This document shows, piece by piece, positions 1 to 8,726 of a stretch of 39,114 bases of DNA. A program made the translations under genes and the position numbers. The stretch is from positions 1-39,114 of the forward strand of contig JAHJXZ010000112.1 of assembly GCA_018827205.1 (NCBI GenBank). The letters are read 5' to 3'. How positions within the stretch are numbered: the first letter of the stretch is position 1; the number at the start of each line of letters is the position of its first letter. The notes under the pieces are model-generated. The model saw only the letters and a program-made list of their open reading frames with translations. It did not search any database and was not told where the DNA came from. This DNA is from Gammaproteobacteria bacterium (GTDB taxonomy: Bacteria; Pseudomonadota; Gammaproteobacteria; Pseudomonadales; Pseudomonadaceae).

Positions 1-84
1 CCTTATAGTCCGCCGGCACTTAAGCGCCCGGCTTGCGTCAGTACCGGCTGCAAGCAGGGCCTGTTACCGCAATGGTGAGAGGCC

Positions 85-1008
85 ATGATCGAAATAAAAA
101 ACCTAACCAAGCGTTTTGCGCAGCACACTGCGGTGGACAACCTGTCCTTCAGCGTTCAGCCCGGTGAAGTGCTGGGCTTTCTCGGCCCCAACGGCGCCGG
201 CAAATCCACCACCATGAAGATGCTTACCGGCTTTCTTGCGCCTACGTCAGGCTCAGCCAGCATCCTTGGTTTCGATATCCAGAAAGACACCCTCAAGGCC
301 CAGCGGCAGATCGGTTATCTGCCCGAAGGCGCGCCGTGCTACGGCGATATGACGGTGCGTGGCTTCCTCGAATTTATCGCCGAGGTGCGCGGTTTCAAGG
401 GTGCCGAGAAGCGTGAGCGGGTGGCCAAGGCGGTGGCTCAGGTCGAGCTGGAAGCCGTACTGGAACAGAGCATCGAAACCCTGTCGAAAGGCTTCAAGCG
501 CCGCGTCGGCCTGGCCCAGGCAATTCTGCATGACCCCAAGGTGCTGATCCTCGATGAGCCTACCGATGGCCTCGACCCGAATCAGAAGCATCAGGTGCGC
601 AAGCTGATCCAGAGCTTGGCCCACGACAAAATCGTGATTATTTCCACCCACATCCTCGAAGAAGTTTCCGCTGTGTGCACCCGCGCGGTGGTCATCGCCC
701 ATGGCAAGTTGCTGGCCGATGGCACGCCGCTGGAGCTGGAAAGCCGCTCGCGCTACCACCAGGCGGTCACCTTGGTCGCCGAAGAAGCGCTGGATAAAGC
801 TGCGCTGGCCGCGTTGCCGGGCGTTGCCGGGGTGGAAGAGAACGCCCTGGAGCACAGCCTGAGCATTCTCGCCAAGCCAGGGGAGGTGATCTTCGCGCAG
901 GTTAATGCGCTGATCGCCGAGCGTGGCTGGAAGGTGCGTGAGTTGAATGTCGAACGCGGTCGGCTGGACGAAGTATTCCGCAGCCTGACCCGGGGGGAGA
1001 GCGTATGA
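85..1008 (+). CDS. ABC transporter ATP-binding protein, GldA-like
   Basis: This is the cytoplasmic ATPase of an ABC-2 type transporter and should power the membrane proteins encoded directly downstream. Walker A is at residues 34-42 (GPNGAGKST), the signature-like LSKGF at 133-137, Walker B with catalytic D157-E158 at 153-159, and the switch histidine H189 in ISTHI. The ATG at 85 follows a GAGAGG-like ribosome site. The gene overlaps the permease by 4 bases, so the two are translationally coupled. The order ATPase, permease, large auxiliary protein matches GldA-GldF-GldG, named for Bacteroidetes gliding but widespread in non-gliding proteobacteria. The substrate is unknown. Family assignment is firm; the gliding name is only by similarity. 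Confidence 0.93.
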   Translation: MIEIKNLTKRFAQHTAVDNLSFSVQPGEVLGFLGPNGAGKSTTMKMLTGFLAPTSGSASILGFDIQKDTLKAQRQIGYLPEGAPCYGDMTVRGFLEFIAEVRGFKGAEKRERVAKAVAQVELEAVLEQSIETLSKGFKRRVGLAQAILHDPKVLILDEPTDGLDPNQKHQVRKLIQSLAHDKIVIISTHILEEVSAVCTRAVVIAHGKLLADGTPLELESRSRYHQAVTLVAEEALDKAALAALPGVAGVEENALEHSLSILAKPGEVIFAQVNALIAERGWKVRELNVERGRLDEVFRSLTRGESV

Positions 1009-1739
1009 CCAAGCTATCGGTGATCTTCAAGCGCGAGCTGGCGAGCTACTTCGCCACGCCGCTGGCTTACGTATTTATCCTGATCTTTCTGGTGCTGTCC
1101 GGGGTGTTTACCTTTTACCTCGGCGGCTTCTTCGAGAGCGGCCAGGCCAACCTCTCACCGTTCTTCAACTTCCACCCCTGGCTGTATCTGTTTCTGGTGC
1201 CGGCGATTGCCATGCGGCTGTGGGCCGAGGAGCGTAAGAGCGGCACCATCGAGCTGCTGATGACCCTGCCGATCACCCGTTTCGACGCGGTTACCGGCAA
1301 GTTCCTCGCCGCCTGGGCCTTCGCTGGCCTAGCGCTGCTGCTGACCTTCCCGATGGTGATCACCGTCAACTACCTGGGTGAGCCGGACAACGGCGCGATC
1401 ATCACTGGCTACATCGGCAGCTGGCTGCTGGCGGGCGCTTATCTGGCGATTGGCTCGTGCATGTCGGCGTTGGCAAAGAACCAGGTGATCGCCTTTATCC
1501 TGGCGGTCAGCGTGTGCTTCCTGTTTATCGTCAGCGGCTTCCCCATGGTGCTCGACGGTTTCAGTGGCTGGGCGCCGCAGTGGCTGGTGGATGCCGTGGC
1601 TTCGCTGAGCTTCCTGACCCGTTTCGATGCGATCAGCAAGGGCGTGATCGACCTGCGCGACCTGCTGTACTTCCTCACCCTGATCGCCGCCTGGTTGGCT
1701 GCGACGGCGGTGGTTATCGACCTGAAGAAAGCTGACTGA
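1005..1739 (+). CDS. ABC-2 type permease, GldF-like
   Basis: This is the inner-membrane permease partner of the upstream ATPase. Its 244 residues hold about six hydrophobic segments, near residues 20-40, 56-72, 101-122, 131-155, 160-182 and 218-238. The AEERKSGT stretch near residue 74 is the conserved cytoplasmic loop after TM2 in ABC-2 permeases, where the ATPase docks. The ATG lies within the end of the ATPase gene, and the next gene starts 8 bases after its stop, so all three form one operon. The transported substrate cannot be read from the sequence. Confidence 0.9.
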   Translation: MTKLSVIFKRELASYFATPLAYVFILIFLVLSGVFTFYLGGFFESGQANLSPFFNFHPWLYLFLVPAIAMRLWAEERKSGTIELLMTLPITRFDAVTGKFLAAWAFAGLALLLTFPMVITVNYLGEPDNGAIITGYIGSWLLAGAYLAIGSCMSALAKNQVIAFILAVSVCFLFIVSGFPMVLDGFSGWAPQWLVDAVASLSFLTRFDAISKGVIDLRDLLYFLTLIAAWLAATAVVIDLKKAD

Positions 1740-1747
1740 GGCCGCCC

Positions 1748-3583
1748 ATGAAAAAGCTGATGGTTTCCAGCGCCGGGCTTGTACTCATTGCCCTGGCGTT
1801 TCTCGCGTTTAACCTGTTCTCCAGTTTTAGCCTTAGCGGCCTGCGTCTGGATTTGACTGAGCAGAAGCTCTACACCCTCTCAAGCGGTACTGAGCAAATT
1901 CTGGCCGAGCTGGACGAGCCGGTGGAACTGAACTTTTTCTACTCCGACACCGCGACCAAGGACCTGCCGGCCCTACGCACCTACGCCAAGCGTGTTGAGG
2001 AAATGCTCAAGGCCTACCAGCGTGAGGCCGGTGACAAACTCAAGCTGAACATCATTGATCCCGCACCGTTCTCCGAGGACGAAGACAAAGCCGCCGAATT
2101 TGGCTTGCAGGGCATTCCGCTGCAGCAGGGCGGTGACTCGATCTACTTCGGCCTGGCCGGCAAGAATGCCGAAGGCCTGACTCAGGTGATCCCGTTTTTT
2201 GCTCTGGATCAGGAGGAGTTCCTCGAATACGAACTTAGCCGCCTGGTGCAAAGCCTGGCTAAACCCGAACGCCCTGTGGTCGGTGTGCTGTCTGGCTTAC
2301 AAGTCAACGGCGGCTTCGATATGGCCGCGCGTCAGCCAACGCCAGCCTGGATGCTGATCGAGGAAATTCGTCAGCTGTTCCAGATCGAAAGCCTCAAGCG
2401 TGACGTTGATTTGATCCCGGAAAAGGTTTCAGTGCTGCTGCTGATCCATCCCAAGCAGCTGCCTGAGCAAACGCTGTATGCCATCGACCAGTTCGTTCTG
2501 CGCGGCGGCAAACTGCTGACCTTTGTTGACCCGTTCAGCGAGGCCGATACTCAAGCCGAGATGCCTGGTGAGATGGTGGTCGACAAGGCCTCTGACCTGC
2601 CAGAGCTATTTAAAGCCTGGGGCCTGCGTATGGTGCCGGATCAAGTGCTCGGTGATGGCTCCTATGCCATGTCAGTTGGCATGGGCCAGGGTCAACGTCC
2701 GGTTCGCCATGCGGCCTGGCTGAGTCTGCCGAAGAATGCGTTGGACAAGGACGACATCAGCACCGCCTCGCTGGAAACGATGACGGTGGCCACTGCTGGC
2801 ATCCTGGAACCGCTGGAAGGCGCAAAAACCACCTTCACCCCGCTGATTCGCAGCTCGCAGTACGCCATGCCGTTTGATGCCAAGCGCTTCGGCATGCTCA
2901 GCAACCCCGAAGAGCTAATCCGTGAACTGCAACCCACCGGCGAGCGCTACACCCTGGCCGCGCGGATTAGTGGTCCGGCGCAGTCGGCCTTCCCAGAAGG
3001 CATCGAAGGGCAGAAGGATGGCCTGAAACAGGCCGACACTATCAACGTGATCGTCGTGGCCGACACCGACATGCTTACCGACCGCATGTGGGTGCAGGTG
3101 CAGGACTTCTTCGGCCAGCGCATTCCGCAGCCGTGGGCGGATAACGCCGGTTTTGCGATCAACGCCCTGGATAACCTGGCTGGCTCCGAAGCGCTGATCA
3201 GCGTGCGTTCGCGCGGTCGCTTCACCCGGCCATTCGAGGTGGTGGATGCCATCCAGCGTGAGGCCGAGGTCAAGTTCCGCGAGAAGGAACAGGCTCTGCA
3301 AACGCAACTGGCTGACACCGAGCAAAAGCTGGCGCAGCTGCAGCAGGGTGATGATCCGAGCAAAGCCCTGGAGCTGACGCCTGAGCAACAGGCCGCAGTG
3401 CAGCAGTTTGTGCAGCAGAAACTGGCGATCCGCAAGGAACTGCGCGATGTGCGCTACCAGTTGAATGCCGATATTGAGGCGTTGGGCAGCACGCTCAAGT
3501 TCCTCAATATCGCCCTGGTGCCGTTGCTGCTGACTTTGGGCGTACTGGCGCTGTGGTTGTGGCGTCGGCGCAAGCACGGCTGA
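1748..3583 (+). CDS. GldG-family ABC transporter auxiliary protein
   Basis: This 611-residue protein is probably anchored in the inner membrane at both ends. There is an N-terminal hydrophobic segment at about residues 5-27 and a C-terminal one at about 588-606, followed by a basic RRRK tail. The long periplasmic part matches the GldG/ABC-type auxiliary family, including the LDLTEQKLYTLS motif just after the first segment. Residues ~503-577 are rich in Glu, Gln, Lys and Leu and look like a coiled coil. It is the last gene of the operon, and a strong terminator follows its stop. In many relatives a DUF4340 gene follows (from memory); none is present here. Its molecular role is unknown. Confidence 0.88.
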   Translation: MKKLMVSSAGLVLIALAFLAFNLFSSFSLSGLRLDLTEQKLYTLSSGTEQILAELDEPVELNFFYSDTATKDLPALRTYAKRVEEMLKAYQREAGDKLKLNIIDPAPFSEDEDKAAEFGLQGIPLQQGGDSIYFGLAGKNAEGLTQVIPFFALDQEEFLEYELSRLVQSLAKPERPVVGVLSGLQVNGGFDMAARQPTPAWMLIEEIRQLFQIESLKRDVDLIPEKVSVLLLIHPKQLPEQTLYAIDQFVLRGGKLLTFVDPFSEADTQAEMPGEMVVDKASDLPELFKAWGLRMVPDQVLGDGSYAMSVGMGQGQRPVRHAAWLSLPKNALDKDDISTASLETMTVATAGILEPLEGAKTTFTPLIRSSQYAMPFDAKRFGMLSNPEELIRELQPTGERYTLAARISGPAQSAFPEGIEGQKDGLKQADTINVIVVADTDMLTDRMWVQVQDFFGQRIPQPWADNAGFAINALDNLAGSEALISVRSRGRFTRPFEVVDAIQREAEVKFREKEQALQTQLADTEQKLAQLQQGDDPSKALELTPEQQAAVQQFVQQKLAIRKELRDVRYQLNADIEALGSTLKFLNIALVPLLLTLGVLALWLWRRRKHG

Positions 3584-3600
3584 TTTTGTCTACACCTGCC

Positions 3601-3630
3601 AAGGGCCGCTTAATGCGGCCCTTTGTTTTT
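3601..3630 (+). terminator. Rho-independent terminator of the Gld-like operon
   Basis: A perfect 9-bp stem, AAGGGCCGC (3601-3609) and GCGGCCCTT (3615-3623), with loop TTAAT, is followed by TGTTTTT. It starts 17 bases after the GldG-like stop codon and should end that operon. Confidence 0.88.
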
Positions 3631-3653
3631 ATCGATACAGGGGCGTGATGCTC

Positions 3654-3679
3654 TTGTAGGAGCGGGCTTGCCCGCGATC
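3654..3679 (+). repeat. Pseudomonas REP element
   Basis: A single REP-type unit beginning TGTAGGAGCGGGC, with the self-complementary core GCGGGC-TT-GCCCGC at 3662-3675. Such units are dispersed in hundreds of copies in many Pseudomonas genomes and are mobilised by RAYT transposases (established knowledge). It stands alone here, with no inverted partner seen nearby. Confidence 0.85.
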
Positions 3680-3826
3680 AAGGCCACTCCTATAGGTATT
3701 TCGGCGTTTTAGCGCAGTGCAGCCAAAAACCATAACTCTCGCCATAATGCCCGCGCGCAATTGCGCCAAGCGGATCGCCGTGACCGATCTAAGCAGTCCT
3801 GTTTCCCCTGTTTTGAGGATTATTAG

Positions 3827-4015
3827 ATGCCCACCATTCTGGTCAAAATATTTGAAGGCCGTTCCAACGAGATCAAACGCGAGTACGCCAAAGCCCTGAC
3901 CGACGCCTCGACCAAGGTGCTTGGCTGCGATGCCAGCGCGGTTGATGTGATCTTCGAAGAAGTGAAGAAAAGCGACTGGGCCACCGGTGGCGTGATGTGG
4001 TCTGAGCGCGACTAG
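3827..4015 (+). CDS. 4-oxalocrotonate tautomerase family protein
   Basis: This 62-residue protein has the length and start of the tautomerase superfamily. The Pro directly after the initiator Met would become the N-terminal catalytic base, and the Arg at mature position 11 matches a substrate-binding Arg of 4-oxalocrotonate tautomerase. The sequence ends ...TGGVMWSERD. A GAGGA ribosome site lies about 10 bases upstream of the ATG. An in-frame-shifted longer ORF from 3717 is a shadow. There is no aromatic degradation cluster beside it, so the physiological substrate is unknown. It appears to be a single-gene unit. Confidence 0.88.
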   Translation: MPTILVKIFEGRSNEIKREYAKALTDASTKVLGCDASAVDVIFEEVKKSDWATGGVMWSERD

Positions 4016-4136
4016 CGTTGAGCCTGGGGTGGGTTATCCGTTGCACGGTGAGCCCATCCTGTTGTCTGCTTTCTTCTCCGTAAATATCGCTGCATAGCTT
4101 GTCCTGTATGGCCTGCAGCCTTTCTGTAAAAAGTCC

Positions 4137-4164
4137 TTTTCAGTCATAAACGCTGTTTTATACT
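4137..4164 (+). promoter_or_regulatory. Candidate sigma70 promoter of the cold-shock gene
   Basis: TTTTCA (4137-4142) and TATACT (4159-4164) are 16 bp apart. A start near 4171 would leave a leader of about 70 bases before the ATG at 4240. A long leader is common for csp genes, where it controls translation at low temperature. Called by eye only. Confidence 0.45.
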
Positions 4165-4239
4165 CGGCCCTAGGTGATGGCCGGGCACTCGCCTGCAGGC
4201 TGCGCCAAACAATAAAAACTGCATGCTGGAGACACAGAA

Positions 4240-4449
4240 ATGGCTGAGCGCGAGACAGGCACCGTCAAGTGGTTCAATGATTCCAAAGGCTATGGCTTTA
4301 TTCAGCGCGAGAGCGGTGCGGATGTCTTCGTACACTTTCGCGCCATTCGTGGTGAAGGCCATCGCACTCTGCTCGAAGGGCAGAGGGTCGAATTCGCCGT
4401 TACCCAGGGGCAGAAGGGCTTGCAGGCCGACGATGTCGATGCTGTTTAA
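4240..4449 (+). CDS. Cold-shock protein, CspA family
   Basis: This 69-residue single cold-shock domain protein should bind single-stranded RNA or DNA as an RNA chaperone. RNP1 is KGYGFIQ at residues 16-22 and RNP2 is VFVHF at 29-33; the W11-F12 pair is also present. The start is set by a GGAG ribosome site 8 bases before the ATG. A promoter-like pair upstream and a strong terminator downstream make it an independent transcription unit. The genomic paralogue it corresponds to cannot be decided here, so no numbered csp name is given. Confidence 0.95.
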   Translation: MAERETGTVKWFNDSKGYGFIQRESGADVFVHFRAIRGEGHRTLLEGQRVEFAVTQGQKGLQADDVDAV

Positions 4450-4465
4450 GACCATGCCCTGAGGT

Positions 4466-4499
4466 AAGAAGCCCATCGCCGATGGGCTTCTTGCTTTCT
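4466..4499 (+). terminator. Rho-independent terminator after csp
   Basis: A perfect 12-bp stem, AAGAAGCCCATC (4466-4477) and GATGGGCTTCTT (4481-4492), has a 3-base loop and is followed by GCTTTCT. The T run on the other strand side of the stem suggests it may work in both directions. Confidence 0.85.
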
Positions 4500-4580
4500 G
4501 CTCCTCGGTCGTTTTCCTCCGGCTAAATCTGCGACAATCGCCACCCTCCAGCCATTCCCCTTGCCCCACGCGATTGCCCG

Positions 4581-7500
4581 ATGACCGAAGCCACGCCTGC
4601 CGTTGACCAACTGCTGAAAAACCTCGACCAGACCCTGCTCGGCGACCGTCATCGCCTGCGTCGCCAGTTGCATGAGCTGCGCAAGCAGGCGCCGGTGGAC
4701 GAGGCCAAGCTGGCGCAGTGGCTGCAGCGCTTTGAGGCGTCTCGCGCCAAGGTTGAAGCGCGTCGCCTGAGCGTGCCGCCAATGCGTTACGACGATGCGC
4801 TGCCAATCGCCGCCAAGCGCGACGAGATCAAGGCGGCCATCGCTGCGCATCAGGTGGTGGTGATCGCTGGTGAGACTGGCTCAGGCAAGACCACCCAGCT
4901 GCCGAAAATCTGTCTGGAATTAGGCCGTGGCGTGCATGGGCTGATCGGCCACACCCAGCCGCGTCGCCTGGCAGCACGCAGTGTGGCTACTAGGGTTGCG
5001 GAGGAAATCGGCACGCCGCTGGGCGAGTTGGTCGGTTATCAGGTGCGCTTCGAGGACCAGAGCAACGAGCGCAGCCTGATCAAATTAATGACAGATGGCA
5101 TCCTGCTGGCCGAAACCCAGCACGACCGCTACCTGGAAAAGTACGACACGATCATCGTCGACGAAGCCCACGAACGCAGCCTGAATATCGACTTTCTGCT
5201 GGGCTTTCTGAAAACCCTGCTGGTGCGCCGGCCTGATCTCAAACTGATCATCACCTCGGCGACCATCGACCTGCAGCGTTTCTCCGAGCATTTCGGCGGC
5301 GCGCCGATTGTCGAGGTATCCGGGCGTACCTTCCCGGTGGATACCTGGTATCGACCGCTCGCCGCTGAGCAGGACGAGGAGGGCAACCGGGTCGAAGAAG
5401 ACCTCTCGGTCGATCAGGCGATTCTCGCCACCCTCGATGAAATCAGTGCCTTCGAGAAAGCCGAAGGCAAACGCCCTGGGGACATTCTGGTGTTCCTGCC
5501 CGGTGAGCGTGAAATCCGCGACGCCGCCGAGGTGTTGCGCAAAGCCAACCTGCGTATGACCGAAGTGCTGCCGCTGTATGCACGGCTGACGCCGGCCGAG
5601 CAGCAGAAGATTTTTGCGCCGATGGGCGCCCGCAAAATCGTCCTGGCCACCAACGTCGCGGAAACTTCACTGACCGTGCCGGGCATACGCTATGTAATCG
5701 ACAGCGGTACCGCGCGCATCAGTCGCTACAGCTACCGCGCCAAGGTCCAGCGCCTGCCGATTGAGGCCATCAGCCAGGCCAGCGCCAATCAGCGTAAAGG
5801 CCGTTGCGGGCGGGTTGAGCCGGGTATCTGTATTCGTCTGTTCAGTGAAGAGGACTTCATCGGCCGCCCAGCCTTTACCGATCCGGAGATTCTGCGCACT
5901 AACCTCGCGGCGGTCATTCTGCAGATGCTGCACCTGCGCCTCGGTGAGATTGAGGCCTTTCCCTTTATCGAGCCGCCAGACGGCAAAGCCATCAGCGACG
6001 GCTTCAACCTGTTGCAGGAACTCTCGGCGGTTAATCGCGAAGGCCAGTTGACGCCACTCGGACGTCAGTTAGCGCGCTTGCCGGTGGACCCGCGTTTGGG
6101 CCGCATGGTGCTGGAAGGCGCCAAGCAGGGCAGTCTGGAAGAGATTCTGATCATCGCCAGTGCGCTGTCGGTGCAGGATGTCCGTGAGCGTCCATCGGAC
6201 CGCCAGCAGGCCGCCGACCAGGCCCATGCGCAGTGGAAGGATGTCGATTCCGACTTCGCCGCGCTTATCAATCTGTGGCGAGGCTTCGAGGAACAGCGCC
6301 AAGCGCTGGGCTCAAGCGCGCTGCGCAGCTGGTGCCGGAAGAACTTCCTCAACTATCTGCGCCTGCGTGAATGGCGTGATTCCCACCGTCAGTTGGTGCT
6401 GATTACCCGTGACTTGCAGCTAGGTAAGCCGTCGAGCGACTCGTCTAAGGGCGACCCGCGTGCTAAAGAGCAGGCGCCGGCTAGTCAAGACCGCCGGAAT
6501 GCCGGACCACGGAATGCCGGAGCACAGCTCTCAGCGGTGCAGAAAGAAAAAGAACTGGCTGAGAAAGACCAGGCCGCCCAGCGCAGTAAAAGCTACGCCG
6601 CGGTGCACAAGGCGATCCTCGCCGGTCTACTTAGCCAGATAGGCCAGAAAACCGAAGACGGCGACTACCTCGGCGCTCGGCAGCGGCGCTTCTGGGTGCA
6701 CCCGTCCTCTGTCATCGGTCGTAAGAAACCCACGTGGCTGATGGCCGCCGAACTGGTGGAAACCACCAAGTTGTTTGCGCGCATGGTGGCCAAGATCGAG
6801 CCGGATTGGATTGAGCCGCTGGCCACCCACCTGATCAAGAAAAATCACCTGGAGCCACATTGGGAGAAGAAGCGCGGTCAGGTGGTGGCCTATGAACAGA
6901 TCAGCCTTTATGGCCTGATCGTGGTCGGTCGACGCGCCGTGCATTTCGGCCCGATTGAGCCAGTGATTTCGCGCGAGCTGTTTATCCGCGAAGGGCTGGT
7001 TGGTGGTGAGATGCATAGCCGCGCCAAGTGCCTGACCGCCAACCGCCAGTTGCTGGAGAAGCTCGACGAGCTCGAAGCCAAGGCGCGTCGGCGTGACATT
7101 CTCGCCGACGAAGAAACCCTGTTTGCCTATTACGAGGCACGCTTGCCGGCGCAGATCTACCAGAGCGCGACGTTCGACAGTTGGTACAAAACTGAAAGCG
7201 CGAAGAATCCGCAGCTGCTGATCATGCGCGAAGAGGATGTGCTCGCTCGCGACGCCAAAGAAGTCACCGCCGCGCAGTACCCGGATACCTTGCGCCTGGG
7301 CGAGCTGACCCTGCCGCTGACCTACCACTTCGAGCCTAATCACCCGCGTGATGGCGTGACTCTGCGCGTACCTGCACCGCTGCTGCCGCAATTGCCGCCG
7401 GAGCGTTTGGAATGGCTGGTGCCGGGCCTGCTGGAAGCCAAGTGCATGGCCCTGGTACGCGGCCTGCCCAAGGCGCTACGCAAGAACTTTGTGCCAGTGC

Positions 7501-8645
7501 CGGACTTTGTCGGCGCGGCGCTGAGCAAAGTGCAGTTTGCTGAAGGTAGCTTGCCACTTTCCCTGGGCCGCGAACTGACGCGCATGACCGGCGCACGGGT
7601 CAGTGACGAGGCGTGGGCCGAGTCCGAGGCGCAGCTTGAAGGTCATCTGCGGATGAATATCGAGGTGGTCGACAACCAGGGCAAACCCTTGGGTGAAGGC
7701 CGCGATCTGGCTGAACTGACGGCACGTTTCAGCGAAGCGACCCAGGCCGGTCTGGCCCTACCGAAAACCGCCAAGAGTCAGCAGCCGGTCGAAGCCAAAG
7801 CCTTTAGTGAAGTTGCAGCCAAGACCCAGCAGCAGGTTGCGGGTCTGTCCATGACGGTTTACCCGGCGCTGGTGGAAGAGGCGGGCGTGGTCAAGGAAGG
7901 GCGCTTCCCAACCTTGGCCGAAGCCGAGTTTCAGCATCGTCGTGCGCTGCAACGCTTGCTGCTGCAGCAACTGGCCGAGCCGGCGAAGTTTCTGCGTAAC
8001 AAATTACCGGGGCTGACCGAGTTGGCCTTGCTCCATCGCGAGCTGGGCCGGATTGATGCGCTGGTGGAAGACATTCTGCTAGCCAGCCTCGACAGCTGCA
8101 TCCTCGAAGGCAGCGAGCCGCTACCGCGTGATGGCGCAGGACTGGCGGCCTTGGCCGAGCGCAAACGCGGCGATTGGACCGAGCATGCTGAACGTCTGGC
8201 CAAGCTGACGCTGGAAGTGCTCAAACTGTGGCACGGCCTGCAGAAACGCTTCAAAGGCAAAATCGACTTGGCCCAGGCTATGGCGCTTAACGATATCAAG
8301 CTGCAGCTAAGCAACCTGGTGTATCCCGGCTTCGTTCGTGAAACTCCGGCGCAGTGGCTCAAGGAAGTGCCGCGCTATCTCAAGGCGATCGAGCAGCGTC
8401 TGGACAAGATCGCTGGCCAGGTGCAGCGCGACCGCGTGTGGAGCGGCGAGCTGGCCGGCTACTGGGAGCAGTACCAGGCGCGCCTGGGCAAGCACAGCCA
8501 GGAAGGTAAGCGCGACCCGCAGCTGGTGCTGTATCGCTGGTTGCTGGAGGAGTACCGCGTTTCGTTGTTTGCCCAGCAACTGGGCACCAAGTTGCCGGTA
8601 TCGGACAAGCGCCTAAGCAAGCAGTGGGGCAGTGTCGAGGCTTGA
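4581..8645 (+). CDS. hrpA: ATP-dependent RNA helicase HrpA
   Basis: This 1354-residue DEAH-box helicase has the full length of bacterial HrpA. Motif I is GETGSGKT at residues 97-104, motif II DEAH at 194-197, motif III SAT near 225, and the C-terminal HA2, OB-fold and DUF3418-type regions follow. In E. coli HrpA acts on stalled ribosomes (established knowledge). A hydrophilic, low-conservation linker at about residues 613-665 contains a tandem 15-bp duplication (6495-6524) that repeats five residues, RNAGP then RNAGA. The linker does not touch the helicase motifs. The gene appears monocistronic, with no gene on either side in an obvious operon. Confidence 0.96.
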   Translation: MTEATPAVDQLLKNLDQTLLGDRHRLRRQLHELRKQAPVDEAKLAQWLQRFEASRAKVEARRLSVPPMRYDDALPIAAKRDEIKAAIAAHQVVVIAGETGSGKTTQLPKICLELGRGVHGLIGHTQPRRLAARSVATRVAEEIGTPLGELVGYQVRFEDQSNERSLIKLMTDGILLAETQHDRYLEKYDTIIVDEAHERSLNIDFLLGFLKTLLVRRPDLKLIITSATIDLQRFSEHFGGAPIVEVSGRTFPVDTWYRPLAAEQDEEGNRVEEDLSVDQAILATLDEISAFEKAEGKRPGDILVFLPGEREIRDAAEVLRKANLRMTEVLPLYARLTPAEQQKIFAPMGARKIVLATNVAETSLTVPGIRYVIDSGTARISRYSYRAKVQRLPIEAISQASANQRKGRCGRVEPGICIRLFSEEDFIGRPAFTDPEILRTNLAAVILQMLHLRLGEIEAFPFIEPPDGKAISDGFNLLQELSAVNREGQLTPLGRQLARLPVDPRLGRMVLEGAKQGSLEEILIIASALSVQDVRERPSDRQQAADQAHAQWKDVDSDFAALINLWRGFEEQRQALGSSALRSWCRKNFLNYLRLREWRDSHRQLVLITRDLQLGKPSSDSSKGDPRAKEQAPASQDRRNAGPRNAGAQLSAVQKEKELAEKDQAAQRSKSYAAVHKAILAGLLSQIGQKTEDGDYLGARQRRFWVHPSSVIGRKKPTWLMAAELVETTKLFARMVAKIEPDWIEPLATHLIKKNHLEPHWEKKRGQVVAYEQISLYGLIVVGRRAVHFGPIEPVISRELFIREGLVGGEMHSRAKCLTANRQLLEKLDELEAKARRRDILADEETLFAYYEARLPAQIYQSATFDSWYKTESAKNPQLLIMREEDVLARDAKEVTAAQYPDTLRLGELTLPLTYHFEPNHPRDGVTLRVPAPLLPQLPPERLEWLVPGLLEAKCMALVRGLPKALRKNFVPVPDFVGAALSKVQFAEGSLPLSLGRELTRMTGARVSDEAWAESEAQLEGHLRMNIEVVDNQGKPLGEGRDLAELTARFSEATQAGLALPKTAKSQQPVEAKAFSEVAAKTQQQVAGLSMTVYPALVEEAGVVKEGRFPTLAEAEFQHRRALQRLLLQQLAEPAKFLRNKLPGLTELALLHRELGRIDALVEDILLASLDSCILEGSEPLPRDGAGLAALAERKRGDWTEHAERLAKLTLEVLKLWHGLQKRFKGKIDLAQAMALNDIKLQLSNLVYPGFVRETPAQWLKEVPRYLKAIEQRLDKIAGQVQRDRVWSGELAGYWEQYQARLGKHSQEGKRDPQLVLYRWLLEEYRVSLFAQQLGTKLPVSDKRLSKQWGSVEA

Positions 8646-8655
8646 GTGAAAAACT

Positions 8656-8687
8656 CTTGCCCACGGCTTGCTTGAGCTGTGGGCAAG
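8656..8687 (+). terminator. Hairpin downstream of hrpA, possible terminator
   Basis: CTTGCCCACGGCT (8656-8668) pairs with AGCTGTGGGCAAG (8675-8687) over 13 bp, with one G-T pair and a 6-base loop. It begins 11 bases past the hrpA stop. No T tract follows, so termination efficiency is uncertain. Confidence 0.5.
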
Positions 8688-8726
8688 GCTGCTAGACTCA
8701 CTCGACCTCCCATCGCGCCAGCGTGA

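Noticed and set aside
253-855. 200-residue ORF antisense to the ABC ATPase gene
   Set aside because: It lies wholly inside a gene with all ABC motifs; long antisense frames are common in GC-rich coding DNA.
2915-3577. 220-residue minus-strand ORF
   Set aside because: A shadow of the GldG-like gene; the His/Gln/Leu-rich composition is typical of antisense frames.
6627-7391. 254-residue minus-strand ORF
   Set aside because: It is antisense to conserved HrpA sequence and shows no motif.
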